From Azospirillum sp. TSH100 (GTDB lineage Bacteria > Pseudomonadota > Alphaproteobacteria > Azospirillales > Azospirillaceae), in the NCBI RefSeq assembly GCF_004923295.1, contig NZ_CP039634.1:434001-498000 (forward strand): a stretch of DNA of 64,000 nt, in the 5' to 3' direction. Within the stretch, counting starts at the first letter, position 1, and every line of letters begins with the position of its first letter. Positions 1 through 10,024 of the stretch are shown here, piece by piece. The notes beneath the pieces are model-generated. The model saw only the letters and a program-made list of their open reading frames with translations, did no database searches and was not told the origin of the DNA. Position numbers and translations under genes: made by a program.

Positions 1-764
1 ACGGGCGGCATTTCTATGTCGGGATCGGATCGGAAGGAAACATCGGGGTGGAGCCGGAACCGCGCGCCACCATCCAGGAGTTCCGCAGCGACGGCAGCGG
101 CCAGCGCACCTATGCCGCCGGCCTGCGCAACCCGGTCGGCCTCGCCTTCAAGCCCGGAACCGGCGACCTCTATGCCGTGGTGAACGAGCGCGACGGGCTG
201 GGCGACCAGCTGGTACCCGATTTCCTGACGGCGGTGAAGCCGGGCGGCTTCTATGGCTGGCCCTATTCCTACATCGGCGACAACCCGCAGCCGGACCTTG
301 CCGGGCGGCGCCCCGATCTGGTCAAGGCGGCACTGACGCCGGGCCTGCTGTTCCAGGCCCATTCGGCGCCGATCGGGCTGGTGTTCGGCGACGCCACCCA
401 CTTCCCGGAACGCTACCGCATGGGCGCCTTCGTCTCGCTGCACGGATCCTGGAACCGCTCGCGCCCGACCGGCTACGCCATCGCCTTCGTGCCTTTCGAC
501 ACCGCCCCCTTCGACAAGAGCAAGCCGACCGGCACCTACGAGACCTTCGTCACCGGCTTCCGCGTGACCGGCCCCGCCGGGACCGCAACGGGAAGCGCCG
601 CGGAGGGCGACGAGACCCCGAAGGTCTGGGGCCGGCCGAGCGGTCTGGCGGTGACCGCCGACGGCGCCCTGCTGATCGCCGAGGACGCCTCCGGCAGCAT
701 CTGGCGCGTCGCTTACGCCGCGGCGGACAAGGACGCCGAGAAAGAGCCGGCGACAAAGCCGTGA
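1..764 (+). CDS. Sorbosone/glucose dehydrogenase-like beta-propeller protein (5' partial)
   Basis: The gene enters from the left edge; the frame is open from base 3 and ends with TGA at 762-764, so only the C-terminal part is present. The visible protein has features of the PQQ-dependent sugar (sorbosone/aldose) dehydrogenase family: a GLRNPVGLAF strand, a NERDGLGDQ loop, a GGFYGWPYSY motif and a late GRPSGLAV...LLIAEDASG blade. These enzymes are usually periplasmic and oxidise aldoses or related sugars. The signal peptide and most cofactor residues lie outside the window, so activity cannot be judged. The TTG or GTG codons near base 48 are not real starts because homologous sequence continues upstream. 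Confidence 0.8.
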   Translation, partial: GRHFYVGIGSEGNIGVEPEPRATIQEFRSDGSGQRTYAAGLRNPVGLAFKPGTGDLYAVVNERDGLGDQLVPDFLTAVKPGGFYGWPYSYIGDNPQPDLAGRRPDLVKAALTPGLLFQAHSAPIGLVFGDATHFPERYRMGAFVSLHGSWNRSRPTGYAIAFVPFDTAPFDKSKPTGTYETFVTGFRVTGPAGTATGSAAEGDETPKVWGRPSGLAVTADGALLIAEDASGSIWRVAYAAADKDAEKEPATKP

Positions 765-768
765 CGGC

Positions 769-1065
769 TCAACAGCACTCGTCCTCCAGCTGACGCAGCA
801 TCGCCAGCCCGTCCTCGTCGTCATGTTCCTCGAACAGGTCGGCGATGTAATAGATGTTGGCGCAGAGCAGGCACAGCCCGTCGGCCTGCCGCTTCAGCGG
901 GTCCTCGGCGACCGCCAGCTTGGCACGGAACCGCTCCCAGAAGGCGTTTGTCTTGGCGGGATCGTCGATGTGCATGTACAGCCGTTCGATGATGCGGCGG
1001 CTGTTGCCCTCGCAGTCGATTCCCTTGAACGAAACATAGCGGTCGGGCGCGTCGATGCTGTCCAC
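769..1065 (-). CDS. cowN: CowN, protects nitrogenase from carbon monoxide
   Basis: A 98-residue protein with a GTG start. The DRYVSFKGIDCEGN stretch near the N-terminus and the DDPAKTNAFWERF segment are recognisable as CowN (N2-fixation sustaining protein). CowN is known to let diazotrophs grow on N2 when CO would otherwise inhibit nitrogenase. The C-terminus is acidic and ends in two Cys, with two more Cys at about residues 65 and 68. A GAGGAG ribosome site lies about nine bases upstream of the GTG. The gene follows an RcoM-type CO sensor on the same strand with a 143-bp gap, the pairing expected if CO induces cowN. No sigma-54 promoter of good quality was found in the gap. Confidence 0.88.
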   Translation of the reverse strand: MDSIDAPDRYVSFKGIDCEGNSRRIIERLYMHIDDPAKTNAFWERFRAKLAVAEDPLKRQADGLCLLCANIYYIADLFEEHDDEDGLAMLRQLEDECC

Positions 1066-1176
1066 GGAGGCGGTCTCCTCTTGCCGGTTGCCGGAGGTGG
1101 GGGAACATTGCGCCGATGCTCTCCGTCCGCGCCCCTGTCATCAAGCCGCACTGCACCAGCGGCAGTCCGCCCGCGC

Positions 1177-1205
1177 GAATGGCGGGATCGCTGCATGAAT
1201 GGCGG
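1177..1205 (-). promoter_or_regulatory. Direct repeats, candidate RcoM operator upstream of cowN
   Basis: Two exact copies of GAATGGCGG (plus strand) lie at 1177-1185 and 1197-1205, a 20-bp period or about two helical turns, within the rcoM-cowN gap. LytTR DNA-binding domains are known to bind imperfect direct repeats on one face of the helix. The match to an RcoM site is an inference from position and geometry only. Confidence 0.4.
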
Positions 1206-1208
1206 CGG

Positions 1209-1940
1209 TTACAGCGCCAATCGCTTCTTCAGCGCATCGGCCCGGTTGCGGCTGACCGGCACGCGGGGGGCGCCGGGGGCGGCCATGACGAAGGCGGCGC
1301 GGCCGTCCTGCCGCTCCACCGCGCGGGCATGGCGCAGGTTGACGATGTAGCCGCGATGGGTGCGCACGAAGGACCGGGCGTCGAGCCGCGCCTCCAGTTC
1401 CGACAAGGGAAGGCCACAGAAGAAGGCGCCGTCGGCGGTGTGGACCGTGGTGTAGTGGCCGTCGGCCTGGAGATAGACGGCATCCGCCGGGTCGAGCAGC
1501 ACGATTCCCTGCCCCTTTTCCACCGGCAGCTTGACCAGCGGTTCAGGTGACTGCGATGCGGGAACCGGTGATGTGGGGATTTGCGCATCGGCCGCCGCAG
1601 GCCGCGCCGCCTCCATCAGCATCAGGGCGGTGACGGCACTCCCCTCCCCCACCGCCGTGGCGGGCGCCAGCGCGGTCGCCTTCACCACCAGCACCCGGCC
1701 GGGCAGCGCCACCATCATCGAACAGGCCGAGGCCGGCGCGGCGGGCTCGCCGGCCGCGGCCAGCAGCAGTTCCACCTTGGCGCGGTGCGAGGGCGGGTGC
1801 AGGTCGTGCAGATAGGCGCCGACCAGCCCGGCGGCACGCTCGCCAAGCAGCCGCACCGCCGCCGGATTCAGGGCCAGCACCCGCCGCGCGCTGTCCAGCA
1901 GCACCAGCCCGACGTCCATGTTCTGCAACGCATAGTCCAT
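1209..1940 (-). CDS. rcoM: RcoM-type PAS-LytTR carbon monoxide sensor and activator
   Basis: A 243-residue single-component regulator with a PAS domain (about 1-110) and a C-terminal LytTR DNA-binding domain (about 140-243; QADGHYTTVHT, FVRTHRGYIVNL and VPVSRNRADALKKRL motifs). It aligns by eye along its length with RcoM of Paraburkholderia xenovorans. His48 (LHP motif) corresponds to proximal heme ligand His74 and Met75 (SMMVALPGR) to the distal ligand Met104. The Cys94 equivalent is not at the aligned place, though Cys73 lies two residues before Met75. RcoM proteins are heme CO sensors that switch on cox or cowN genes, and the next gene downstream is cowN. ATG start; a second Met at residue 8 is possible. 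Confidence 0.85.
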   Translation of the reverse strand: MDYALQNMDVGLVLLDSARRVLALNPAAVRLLGERAAGLVGAYLHDLHPPSHRAKVELLLAAAGEPAAPASACSMMVALPGRVLVVKATALAPATAVGEGSAVTALMLMEAARPAAADAQIPTSPVPASQSPEPLVKLPVEKGQGIVLLDPADAVYLQADGHYTTVHTADGAFFCGLPLSELEARLDARSFVRTHRGYIVNLRHARAVERQDGRAAFVMAAPGAPRVPVSRNRADALKKRLAL

Positions 1941-1969
1941 GGACGCCCACTATAGCGGCAATTCCCGCC

Positions 1970-2746
1970 TTAGCTCCCGCCTTTCCGCTTGTCGCCCTGA
2001 ACCAGGGCGGCGACGACGCCGTGGAGGGTGCGGACCTCCTGCTCGGTCATCTCCATCCGCTCGAAGGCGTTGCGGAGCGTGCGGACCATCGAAGGGCGCT
2101 TTTCCTCGCTGGTGAAGAAGCCGGTGCGGTCCAGCGCCGCTTCCAGCCGTTCGAAGAAGTTCACCCGCTCCGCCATCGTCGCCGGGCGGGTCTGTCCGGT
2201 GTGCAGGAAGCGGTCGGGCGTGCGGTCGCCGGCCTGGAACCATTCATAGCCGATCAACAGCACCGCCTGGGCCAGATTGAGCGAGGAGAAGGCCGGGTTC
2301 AGCGGCACCGTCACCAGCGTCTGGGCGAGGGTCAAATCGTCGTTGAACAGTCCGGTGCGTTCCGGCCCGAACATCACGCCGACCTTCTGCCCGGCGGCAT
2401 AGCGTTCCCGCATCTCACCGGCCGCGACACGCGGGGTGACGAAGCGCTGGATCATGTCGCGGGTGCGCACCGTGGTGGCATAGACCGCCTCCAGATCGGC
2501 GACCGCCTCGGCCGTCGTCTCGAAGATCCTCGCATTGTCGATGACGAGGTCGGCGCCCGAGGCGGCGGCATTCGCCTTCGGGTTCGGCCAGCCGTCCCGC
2601 GGCTTGACGAGCCGCAGGTCGGTCAGCCCGCAATTCAGCATCGCGCGCGCGCAGGCGCCGATGTTCTCGCCGAGCTGCGGCTGCACCAGGATGACGGCCG
2701 GGCCGCCAAGGATGGATTCACGGGTGGGGTTCTGGCCGGAGGTCAT
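1970..2746 (-). CDS. trmJ: tRNA (cytidine/uridine-2'-O-)-methyltransferase TrmJ
   Basis: A 258-residue SPOUT-class methyltransferase. TrmJ methylates the ribose 2'-OH of residue 32 in several tRNAs using S-adenosylmethionine. Visible motifs are the N-terminal VILVQPQLGENIGACARAM (motif 1), GVMFGPERTGL (motif 2) and VPLNPAFSSLNLAQAV (motif 3, SAM-binding knot). The C-terminal helical region fits the TrmJ rather than the TrmL class. The frame stays open well upstream, but that part overlaps lpxD and is Arg-rich; the ATG at 2746 (MTSGQNP) gives the normal family length. It follows lpxD by 50 bp on the same strand. Confidence 0.9.
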   Translation of the reverse strand: MTSGQNPTRESILGGPAVILVQPQLGENIGACARAMLNCGLTDLRLVKPRDGWPNPKANAAASGADLVIDNARIFETTAEAVADLEAVYATTVRTRDMIQRFVTPRVAAGEMRERYAAGQKVGVMFGPERTGLFNDDLTLAQTLVTVPLNPAFSSLNLAQAVLLIGYEWFQAGDRTPDRFLHTGQTRPATMAERVNFFERLEAALDRTGFFTSEEKRPSMVRTLRNAFERMEMTEQEVRTLHGVVAALVQGDKRKGGS

Positions 2747-2796
2747 GGGAAGGATTGTGGTTGAACGATGACGGGCGAAGACGGCCGGATCGCCGC

Positions 2797-3954
2797 CTAT
2801 TCCTGCTGCTCCGCCGGCTCCGCCTCGGCCTTCGCCGGCCCGCCGTCGATGGCGGTCAGGCGCTTCTTCAGGTCGGAAACGTCGGCATACAGGCGCTTCA
2901 GGCGGGCGAGGCCCTTGTATTGCTCGAAGGCGCGGGCGCGCGGCACGGCGGGATAGCCCATCCACACCGATTTCGGCGGGATGTCCATGCCGACGCCGGA
3001 ATTGGCGGCCACCACCGCGTCGCTGCCGATCTTTACATGGTCTGCGACGCCGACCTTGCCGGCGAGAACCACGCGGTCGCCGATCACCGTGCTGCCGGCG
3101 ATGCCGACATGGCCGCACAGCATGCAGTTGGTGCCGACCTGGACGTTGTGGCCGATCTGGACAAGGTTGTCGATCTTGGTGCCGTTGCCGATGCGGGTTG
3201 CCGTCACCGTGCCGCGGTCGATGGTGGCGCCGGCGCCGACCTCGACATCGTCGCCCAGCACCACCGTGCCGATGGAGTTGACGCGGCGGATCAGCACGTT
3301 GGTGCCGACGACGCGGCCGGTGGTCTTGGCCGATTCGACGCTGCCCGGCTCCGGCGTGACGAAGCTGAAGCCGTCATTGCCGATGGCGGCGTTGGGATGA
3401 ACGATGCAGCGCGCGCCCATCTCCACCCGCTCGCCGATGCGGGCACCGGGATGCAGCAGGCTGCCGTCGCCGATCACCGCGTCGGCACCGACCGTGACAT
3501 GCGGCAGGATGACCACCCCGGCCCCGATGCGGGCACGCGGACCGACATAGGCGAAGGGGGCGATGGAGGCATCGGGCGCCACCACCGCGTCTGGCGCCAC
3601 ATAGGCCTGCGGCGACACCCCCGGCTCGGCATGGACCGGCTTCTCGAACAGATCCAGCATCCCGGCCATGGCGTAGCGCGGGCGCTTGACCACGATGCGG
3701 CCCTTGACCGTGTCGGGCACCTCGACTCCTTCGGCGACCACGGCGGCGATCGCCTTGCTGCCGGGCAGCAGGGCCAGCAGGTCCTTGTCCATCGCCAGCG
3801 CCAGATCCTCCGGCCCCTCCGCTTCCGACGGATGGACGGCGCGGCGGATGGTGAGGGAGCCGTCGCCTTCGACCGCGGCGCCCAGCGCTTCGGCGATCTC
3901 GGTGAGGGTACGGGGGGCCTGGGTGATGGCCTGGGTCATGGAGCGCACCAGCAT
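2797..3954 (-). CDS. lpxD: UDP-3-O-acylglucosamine N-acyltransferase LpxD
   Basis: A 385-residue LpxD: an N-terminal uridine-binding domain (about 15-115) followed by a left-handed beta-helix of hexapeptide repeats (about 120-340). The NLVQIGHNVQVG segment holds the His that is the catalytic base in E. coli LpxD (His239). The enzyme adds the second hydroxyacyl chain in lipid A synthesis in the cytoplasm. In most genomes lpxD sits with fabZ and lpxA; here it stands alone with trmJ, so it may be a second copy. The C-terminus ends in an acidic AKAEAEPAEQQE tail. A second in-frame ATG at 3939 is an equally good start. Confidence 0.88.
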   Translation of the reverse strand: MLVRSMTQAITQAPRTLTEIAEALGAAVEGDGSLTIRRAVHPSEAEGPEDLALAMDKDLLALLPGSKAIAAVVAEGVEVPDTVKGRIVVKRPRYAMAGMLDLFEKPVHAEPGVSPQAYVAPDAVVAPDASIAPFAYVGPRARIGAGVVILPHVTVGADAVIGDGSLLHPGARIGERVEMGARCIVHPNAAIGNDGFSFVTPEPGSVESAKTTGRVVGTNVLIRRVNSIGTVVLGDDVEVGAGATIDRGTVTATRIGNGTKIDNLVQIGHNVQVGTNCMLCGHVGIAGSTVIGDRVVLAGKVGVADHVKIGSDAVVAANSGVGMDIPPKSVWMGYPAVPRARAFEQYKGLARLKRLYADVSDLKKRLTAIDGGPAKAEAEPAEQQE

Positions 3955-4030
3955 CAGAGTCTTGCACGGAGGCCGTCCCGACGGACGGCGCGGCGGACCC
4001 TAACACGGGCGTCCGGCGGATGGCGAGGTG

Positions 4031-4510
4031 TCAGAACGCGGTGCCGGGCCGCGCACGGCCCGTCTGCCCGTTCGCCATCTCCCCATTCGCCTTATCGGGC
4101 CGCAGCCAGCCCTTCACCCGCGCCTTCATCCGGCGCAGCAGCGGCTGGCGCGCCTGGACCGCATAGTATTTCCGCACCGTCTCCAGGATCTCCCAGGTGC
4201 CGGTGAAGCCCATCGGCAGCACCAGCGCGTCACCCGCCTTGTATTCCCGCGGGCTTCCGCCGTCGGGGGTGATGATGACCCGGCCCGACAGCAAGACGCA
4301 GAACTCGTGATAGGGCCAGTCCTTCATCGCCACGAGCCCCGGCGTGCATTGCCACACCCCCGACCGGAAGCGGCTGTAGTCGCCTTCAAAGATGTTGCGG
4401 TGAATCTCCAGCGGCTCGCCGGACAAGATGTCGCCGAAGACCGCCGGCTTCCCGACCTCGTCGTCGGCGATGCGGTTGCTGTCGATGGGGATGGGGGTGT
4501 GGTCCGGCAT
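4031..4510 (-). CDS. Small cupin-domain protein
   Basis: A 159-residue protein with a single cupin fold: a GVWQCTPG strand, then YHEFCVLLSGRVIIT and GDALVLPMGFTGTWE, as in the cupin_3 (EutQ-like, DUF861) group. These small beta-barrels bind metals or small acids; the ligand here is unknown. The Arg/Lys-rich tail after residue 120 is not part of the fold. The start at 4510 (MPDHTPIP) is preferred over an upstream Met because a GGGAGAG ribosome site lies just before it. Confidence 0.7.
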   Translation of the reverse strand: MPDHTPIPIDSNRIADDEVGKPAVFGDILSGEPLEIHRNIFEGDYSRFRSGVWQCTPGLVAMKDWPYHEFCVLLSGRVIITPDGGSPREYKAGDALVLPMGFTGTWEILETVRKYYAVQARQPLLRRMKARVKGWLRPDKANGEMANGQTGRARPGTAF

Positions 4511-4621
4511 CGGCTCTCCCGGCGGGATGTTGGAGGGTCGGTGGGCGTGAAGGGCACAGCCCCATGGCGCTCCTGCGCAACACCCCATGCCGGCGAAGGT
4601 TCCCGGCGGATCCGAAAAATT

Positions 4622-5230
4622 TCAGCCGCCCAGATTGACGATCTCCACCCGCCGGTTGGCCGCCGCCTTCGGCTGGTCGGGCAGCAGCAGCTCCCGTGCG
4701 CCCATGCCCGAGGCTTCCAGCCGGTCGGCGCGGATGTGGTGGCGCGACACCAGATACTCGACCACCGCCGCCGCCCGCCGTTTGGACAGGGCGAGGTTGG
4801 CCGCGTCGCCGCCGACCGCGTCGGTGTGGCCGACGATGCGGAAGCGGGTGGTGCCGGCAGCTCCCATCACCGCCGCCACCTTGTCCAAAATTGGTCGCGA
4901 GTCCGGTCGGATGACGGCGGAGTTGAAATCGAACTCCACCCGGAAGGCGGCCCGCAATTCCGGCGCCTGCATGGCGGTCGGCCCGGGCAGCGGCGGCACC
5001 GTCACCGGCCCCGGCCGATCCGCCGGAGGCGTGGCCGGCGGCGGGGCGGCGGGGCGCTGCATCGCCACAGGCGGGCAGTTGGGTCCGGTGGTGCCGAGCA
5101 GCGCCGCCTGGATCTCGCACTCGCTGGGATTCGGCCCCATCGGAGTCGCCGGGCCGGGCAACCCCTGGGCCAAGGCCGCTGCAGGCAGCGCCAGCCAGAC
5201 ACAGGCGCCCAGCGTCAGGCCCAGCCGCAT
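4622..5230 (-). CDS. Exported OmpA-family peptidoglycan-binding protein
   Basis: A 202-residue protein with a clear signal peptide (MRLGLTLGACVWLALPAAALA), a Pro-rich linker (about 45-90) and a C-terminal OmpA domain (about 95-202). The OmpA signature is present: FDFNSAVIRPDSRPIL, then GHTDAVGGDAANLALSKRRAAAV and a terminal NRRVEI. Such domains bind the diaminopimelate of peptidoglycan and anchor the protein in the envelope. No beta-barrel and no lipobox Cys are seen, so it is probably periplasmic. The start was chosen so that the signal peptide is N-terminal. It is divergent from the dctP gene. Confidence 0.8.
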   Translation of the reverse strand: MRLGLTLGACVWLALPAAALAQGLPGPATPMGPNPSECEIQAALLGTTGPNCPPVAMQRPAAPPPATPPADRPGPVTVPPLPGPTAMQAPELRAAFRVEFDFNSAVIRPDSRPILDKVAAVMGAAGTTRFRIVGHTDAVGGDAANLALSKRRAAAVVEYLVSRHHIRADRLEASGMGARELLLPDQPKAAANRRVEIVNLGG

Positions 5231-5346
5231 GGCCGCATTGTTCGGACCGCGGACGGTCGCTTCAAATTGCGCGTGGAACAGTCCTGCGTGCATCTGTACG
5301 ATCCCGGTCCGTATCTTTCGTATAGGGCGCTTGGGAGGAAACAAGC

Positions 5347-6384
5347 ATGAAATCGCTGAAGGCTCTGCTCGCCGGCATCGCGCTGGCCGCGCTGACGGTT
5401 CCCGCCGTGCTGGCCGGTGCTGCGAACGCTGCCGACTACAAGGCGGAGTACAAGCTTTCGACCGTTCTGGGCAAGCCCTTCCCCTGGGGTGTCGGCGGCG
5501 ACCGCTGGGCCGAGCTGGTCAAGGAGAAGACCGGCGGGCGCATCACCATCAAGATGTATCCCGGCACCTCGCTGGTGAACGGCGACCAGACCAAGGAATT
5601 CACGGCACTCCGCCAGGGCACCATCGACATGGCGGTCGGCTCCACCATCAACTGGTCGCCGCAGGTGAAGGAGCTGAACCTCTTCTCCCTGCCCTTCCTG
5701 ATGCCCGACCACAAGGCGCTCGACGCCCTGACCCAGGGCGAGGTCGGCAAGAAGCTGTTCGACCTGCTCGCCACCAAGGATGTCGTGCCGCTGGCCTGGG
5801 GCGAGAACGGCTTCCGCGAGATCTCCAACTCCAAGCACCCGATCCGCACGCCGGCCGACCTGAAGGGCCTGAAGATCCGCGTCGTCGGCTCGCCGCTCTA
5901 TCTCGACACCTTCACCGCACTCGGCGCCAACCCGACGCAGATGAGCTGGGCCGACGCGCAGCCGGCGCTGTCCACCGGCGCCGTCGACGGGCAGGAAAAC
6001 CCGCTGGCGATCTTCGTCGCGGCCAAGCTGGCGACGCTGGGCCAGAAGAACCTGACCCTGTGGGGCTATGTCGCCGACCCACTGATCTTCGTGGTCAACA
6101 AGGAGGTTTGGGCCAGCTGGTCGAAGGAAGACCAGGAGGCGGTGCGCGCCGCCGCCGTCCAGGCCGCCGCGGAAGAGGTCGCGATCTCCCGCAAGGGCAT
6201 CACCGCCGAGGACGACAGCCTGCTGAAGGAGATCACCGCCCAGGGCGTCGAGGTGGTGCGCCTGACGGCCGACCAGCAGAAGGCCTTCCAGACCGCCACC
6301 CAGCCGGTCTTCGACAAGTGGGCCAAGCAGATCGGCCCCGATCTGGTGAAGTCCGCCCAGACCGCCATCGCCGAGCGGAAGTGA
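5347..6384 (+). CDS. TRAP transporter periplasmic solute-binding protein (DctP family)
   Basis: A 345-residue protein with an Ala-rich signal peptide (1 to about 28) and the DctP fold. Family features include TGGRITIKMYPGTSL, the LRQGTIDMAVGS helix, SLPFLMPDH, a RTPADLKGLKIRV stretch with the conserved Arg that binds the substrate carboxylate, and LSTGAVDGQENPLAIF. It captures organic acids for a DctQM permease. No dctQ or dctM gene lies nearby; the gene is followed at once by a strong terminator, so it is an orphan receptor that must share a permease or act in sensing. A GGGAGGAAACAAGC ribosome site precedes the ATG. Confidence 0.88.
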   Translation: MKSLKALLAGIALAALTVPAVLAGAANAADYKAEYKLSTVLGKPFPWGVGGDRWAELVKEKTGGRITIKMYPGTSLVNGDQTKEFTALRQGTIDMAVGSTINWSPQVKELNLFSLPFLMPDHKALDALTQGEVGKKLFDLLATKDVVPLAWGENGFREISNSKHPIRTPADLKGLKIRVVGSPLYLDTFTALGANPTQMSWADAQPALSTGAVDGQENPLAIFVAAKLATLGQKNLTLWGYVADPLIFVVNKEVWASWSKEDQEAVRAAAVQAAAEEVAISRKGITAEDDSLLKEITAQGVEVVRLTADQQKAFQTATQPVFDKWAKQIGPDLVKSAQTAIAERK

Positions 6385-6410
6385 TCGTCCGTTCGCTTTA
6401 CCGATGAGTG

Positions 6411-6438
6411 ACGGCGCCCTTCGGGGCGCCGTTTTTTT
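6411..6438 (+). terminator. Rho-independent terminator after the TRAP binding protein
   Basis: A perfect 9-bp GC stem (ACGGCGCCC/GGGCGCCGT) with a TTCG loop, followed by seven T. Confidence 0.92.
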
Positions 6439-6546
6439 CAGGCCCGGCCCTTTTAAGTCCGCAAGACACTTGCTTGTGATGCGTGCCAGTGCGGATTGCG
6501 CTACAACTCCTCCAACTTGGCCGGATGGTTTGCGGAGCGGGCGCGT

Positions 6547-7110
6547 ATGACGTCGGAAATGCTGCTGGCGCTGTTCAGCATCGGCGCCACCCTGCTGTTC
6601 CTGGGGATCCGCCGCGGACTGCTCCTGCGGACGGAGCGGGAGATTCGACGCTGCGGCGCGACCCTGGCCGCCGAACGCGACGCACTGGAGGCCCAGGCCA
6701 ACGAGCTGGAGGCCATGCAGGCCGAGATCGAAGCGATGAAGACAAGGCTGGCGGAGCTGTCGACCGACAAGCTGGTCCTCAGCCGCCGCAGCGGCAAACG
6801 CATTGCCGCCACCCGCCGGTTCATCCACGAGATCGGCCGGCATGAGCCCGGGCGCAACCATTTCACCTTCCGTCTGGCGATGGCTCCCGGCTTCACCGCA
6901 CGGCCCGATGCCAAGGCGGTGGTCCACCCCGCCATCTGGCGTTTCGCCAACGAGGCGCAGGTCTGGGCCTCCGATTTTGCCGCTGCCCAGATGCTGACCC
7001 GCAACATCTTCCACGACGGGGTGGGCGTCACCGTCTCCGGCGAGGATGCCGACGACAAGGCTCCCACCGGATTGGAGGCCGGAGCCGGGGCCGGAGTTGG
7101 CGCGCCATGA
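6547..7110 (+). CDS. Membrane-anchored coiled-coil protein of unknown function
   Basis: About 187 residues. A single N-terminal membrane segment (about 4-22) is followed by a charged coiled coil (about 25-75, rich in Glu, Ala and Leu) and a C-terminal domain of about 90 residues with a conserved-looking FHDGVGVTV end. I do not recognise the family. The start at ATG 6547 puts the membrane segment at the N-terminus; a TTG further upstream (6496) is possible. The stop overlaps the next start by 4 bp, so the two are translationally coupled and probably act together at the membrane. Confidence 0.6.
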   Translation: MTSEMLLALFSIGATLLFLGIRRGLLLRTEREIRRCGATLAAERDALEAQANELEAMQAEIEAMKTRLAELSTDKLVLSRRSGKRIAATRRFIHEIGRHEPGRNHFTFRLAMAPGFTARPDAKAVVHPAIWRFANEAQVWASDFAAAQMLTRNIFHDGVGVTVSGEDADDKAPTGLEAGAGAGVGAP

Positions 7111-7601
7111 ACAGCATCTGGGTTCTGGGAGCCGTCGCCAGCCTTGTGATCGGCCTGCTCGGCGAACGGATCCTCGGCGCCCGCGCCCGCCGTCAGACGG
7201 AAAAGCTGACCGCGATGAAGGAGCGGCTGGACGTCTACGCCAACTACGCCAAGCTCGCCTCCCTCCGCCGGGCGGAGACGGAGGAGACGCTGGCCGGCCT
7301 GCACCGCGAGGCGGCGGAGATGGAGGGAGACATCCAATCCCTGCAATCGGCCGTCACCGACGATGCCGCGCTGACGCCGATGGAATTCTACTGCGTCGAC
7401 CGGGTCGCCCGCCCCGGCGGCCCGCTGTGGTATGTCGCGGTGGAGGCGCTGGACGCCAGCGCTCCCTGGACCGGCATCCGCACCTATGCCGTCGCCGCGG
7501 AGAGTGCCGAGGACGCCCGCAAGCGGATCACCGAACGCCACCCCTCCCCGACCTCCTTCGCCATCTCGCCCGCTGTCCCGCTGGTGCTGCCGGAACGCTG
7601 A
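7107..7601 (+). CDS. Membrane-anchored coiled-coil partner protein
   Basis: A 164-residue protein with the same build as its upstream neighbour: an N-terminal membrane segment (about 3-20), a basic turn, a coiled coil (about 30-85) and a small C-terminal globular part (about 90-164) with a MEFYCVDRVARPGGPLWYVAVEAL core. It overlaps the upstream stop codon by 4 bp (ATGA). No function is known to me. The shared architecture suggests a two-subunit membrane complex or a diverged duplication. Confidence 0.6.
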   Translation: MNSIWVLGAVASLVIGLLGERILGARARRQTEKLTAMKERLDVYANYAKLASLRRAETEETLAGLHREAAEMEGDIQSLQSAVTDDAALTPMEFYCVDRVARPGGPLWYVAVEALDASAPWTGIRTYAVAAESAEDARKRITERHPSPTSFAISPAVPLVLPER

Positions 7602-7643
7602 GGAAAGCCCGTTTCCGGCCAGGGAAGGCAAAAGCCGACAAAG

Positions 7644-7677
7644 AAAAGGGGGCGCTCCCGCCGGAGCGCCCCCTTTT
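7644..7677. terminator. Bidirectional terminator between the coiled-coil pair and acs
   Basis: A perfect 15-bp stem, AAAAGGGGGCGCTCC with its complement, around a CGCC loop. The A tract on one side and T tract on the other let it work for both converging genes. Confidence 0.9.
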
Positions 7678-7692
7678 GCATCAACCCGCCAA

Positions 7693-9633
<1,941 letters not shown>

Positions 9634-10024
9634 GAGTGCGATTCCCCCGTGGTGCTTCCGAATTGGCCGGAAGATGATTGGAGGGCGGCGGGCCGCCGCC
9701 CGGAATTGAGCGGCATTATCCACACAAGTTGCGGGACGAACAAGCAAATCGGCCCCCGCAGGCCCCCCGACCAAAGGAGGATTGTGTCGCTGATTTTGCA
9801 GCGCGAGACTGTTTCTTCCCCAAGCATACCAACGCACACAGGATCTCCTGCCCGTCAGGCCGGAGATGTCCTGTTCAGCCGCCGCGACCATCCGCCGCGC
9901 CGCGGCGCAACATGCGGCGATGTCGATCCTGTAACGGACGATCCCCTGCTTAACCCGACCTTAACCGACGGGCAGCTATAGAGTTGCTGCATTACGGTAA
10001 CGATCATCGGCGGCAAGGATCGCA
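9634..10024. other. Intergenic region between acs and the divergent small gene
   Basis: 391 bp without a supported gene. It must contain both divergent promoters. The only feature I can name is a consensus CtrA box at 9950-9965. A short frame from GTG 9784 follows a GGAGG but the spacing is only 3 bases and the product is not protein-like. Confidence 0.5.
9950..9965 (+). promoter_or_regulatory. Consensus CtrA binding site
   Basis: TTAA, seven bases (CCCGACC), then TTAAC: an exact match to the full TTAA-N7-TTAAC site of the alphaproteobacterial cell-cycle and motility regulator CtrA. It ends 59 bp before the ATG of the small gene at 10025. Confidence 0.65.

Noticed and set aside
1066..1208. 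Sigma-54 promoter or NifA site upstream of cowN
   Set aside because: A GG/GC pair exists but the spacing is 9 rather than 10 and the flanks do not match; no TGT-N10-ACA was found.
2755..4206. Long open frame antisense to lpxD
   Set aside because: It is the mirror of the hexapeptide-repeat coding strand; the His/Asp/Gly-rich product has no domain and the frame is open because of high third-position GC.
9784..9981. Possible 65-aa gene after GGAGG in the acs upstream region
   Set aside because: Only 3 bases separate the ribosome-like site from GTG, the product is not protein-like, and the frame covers the CtrA box.
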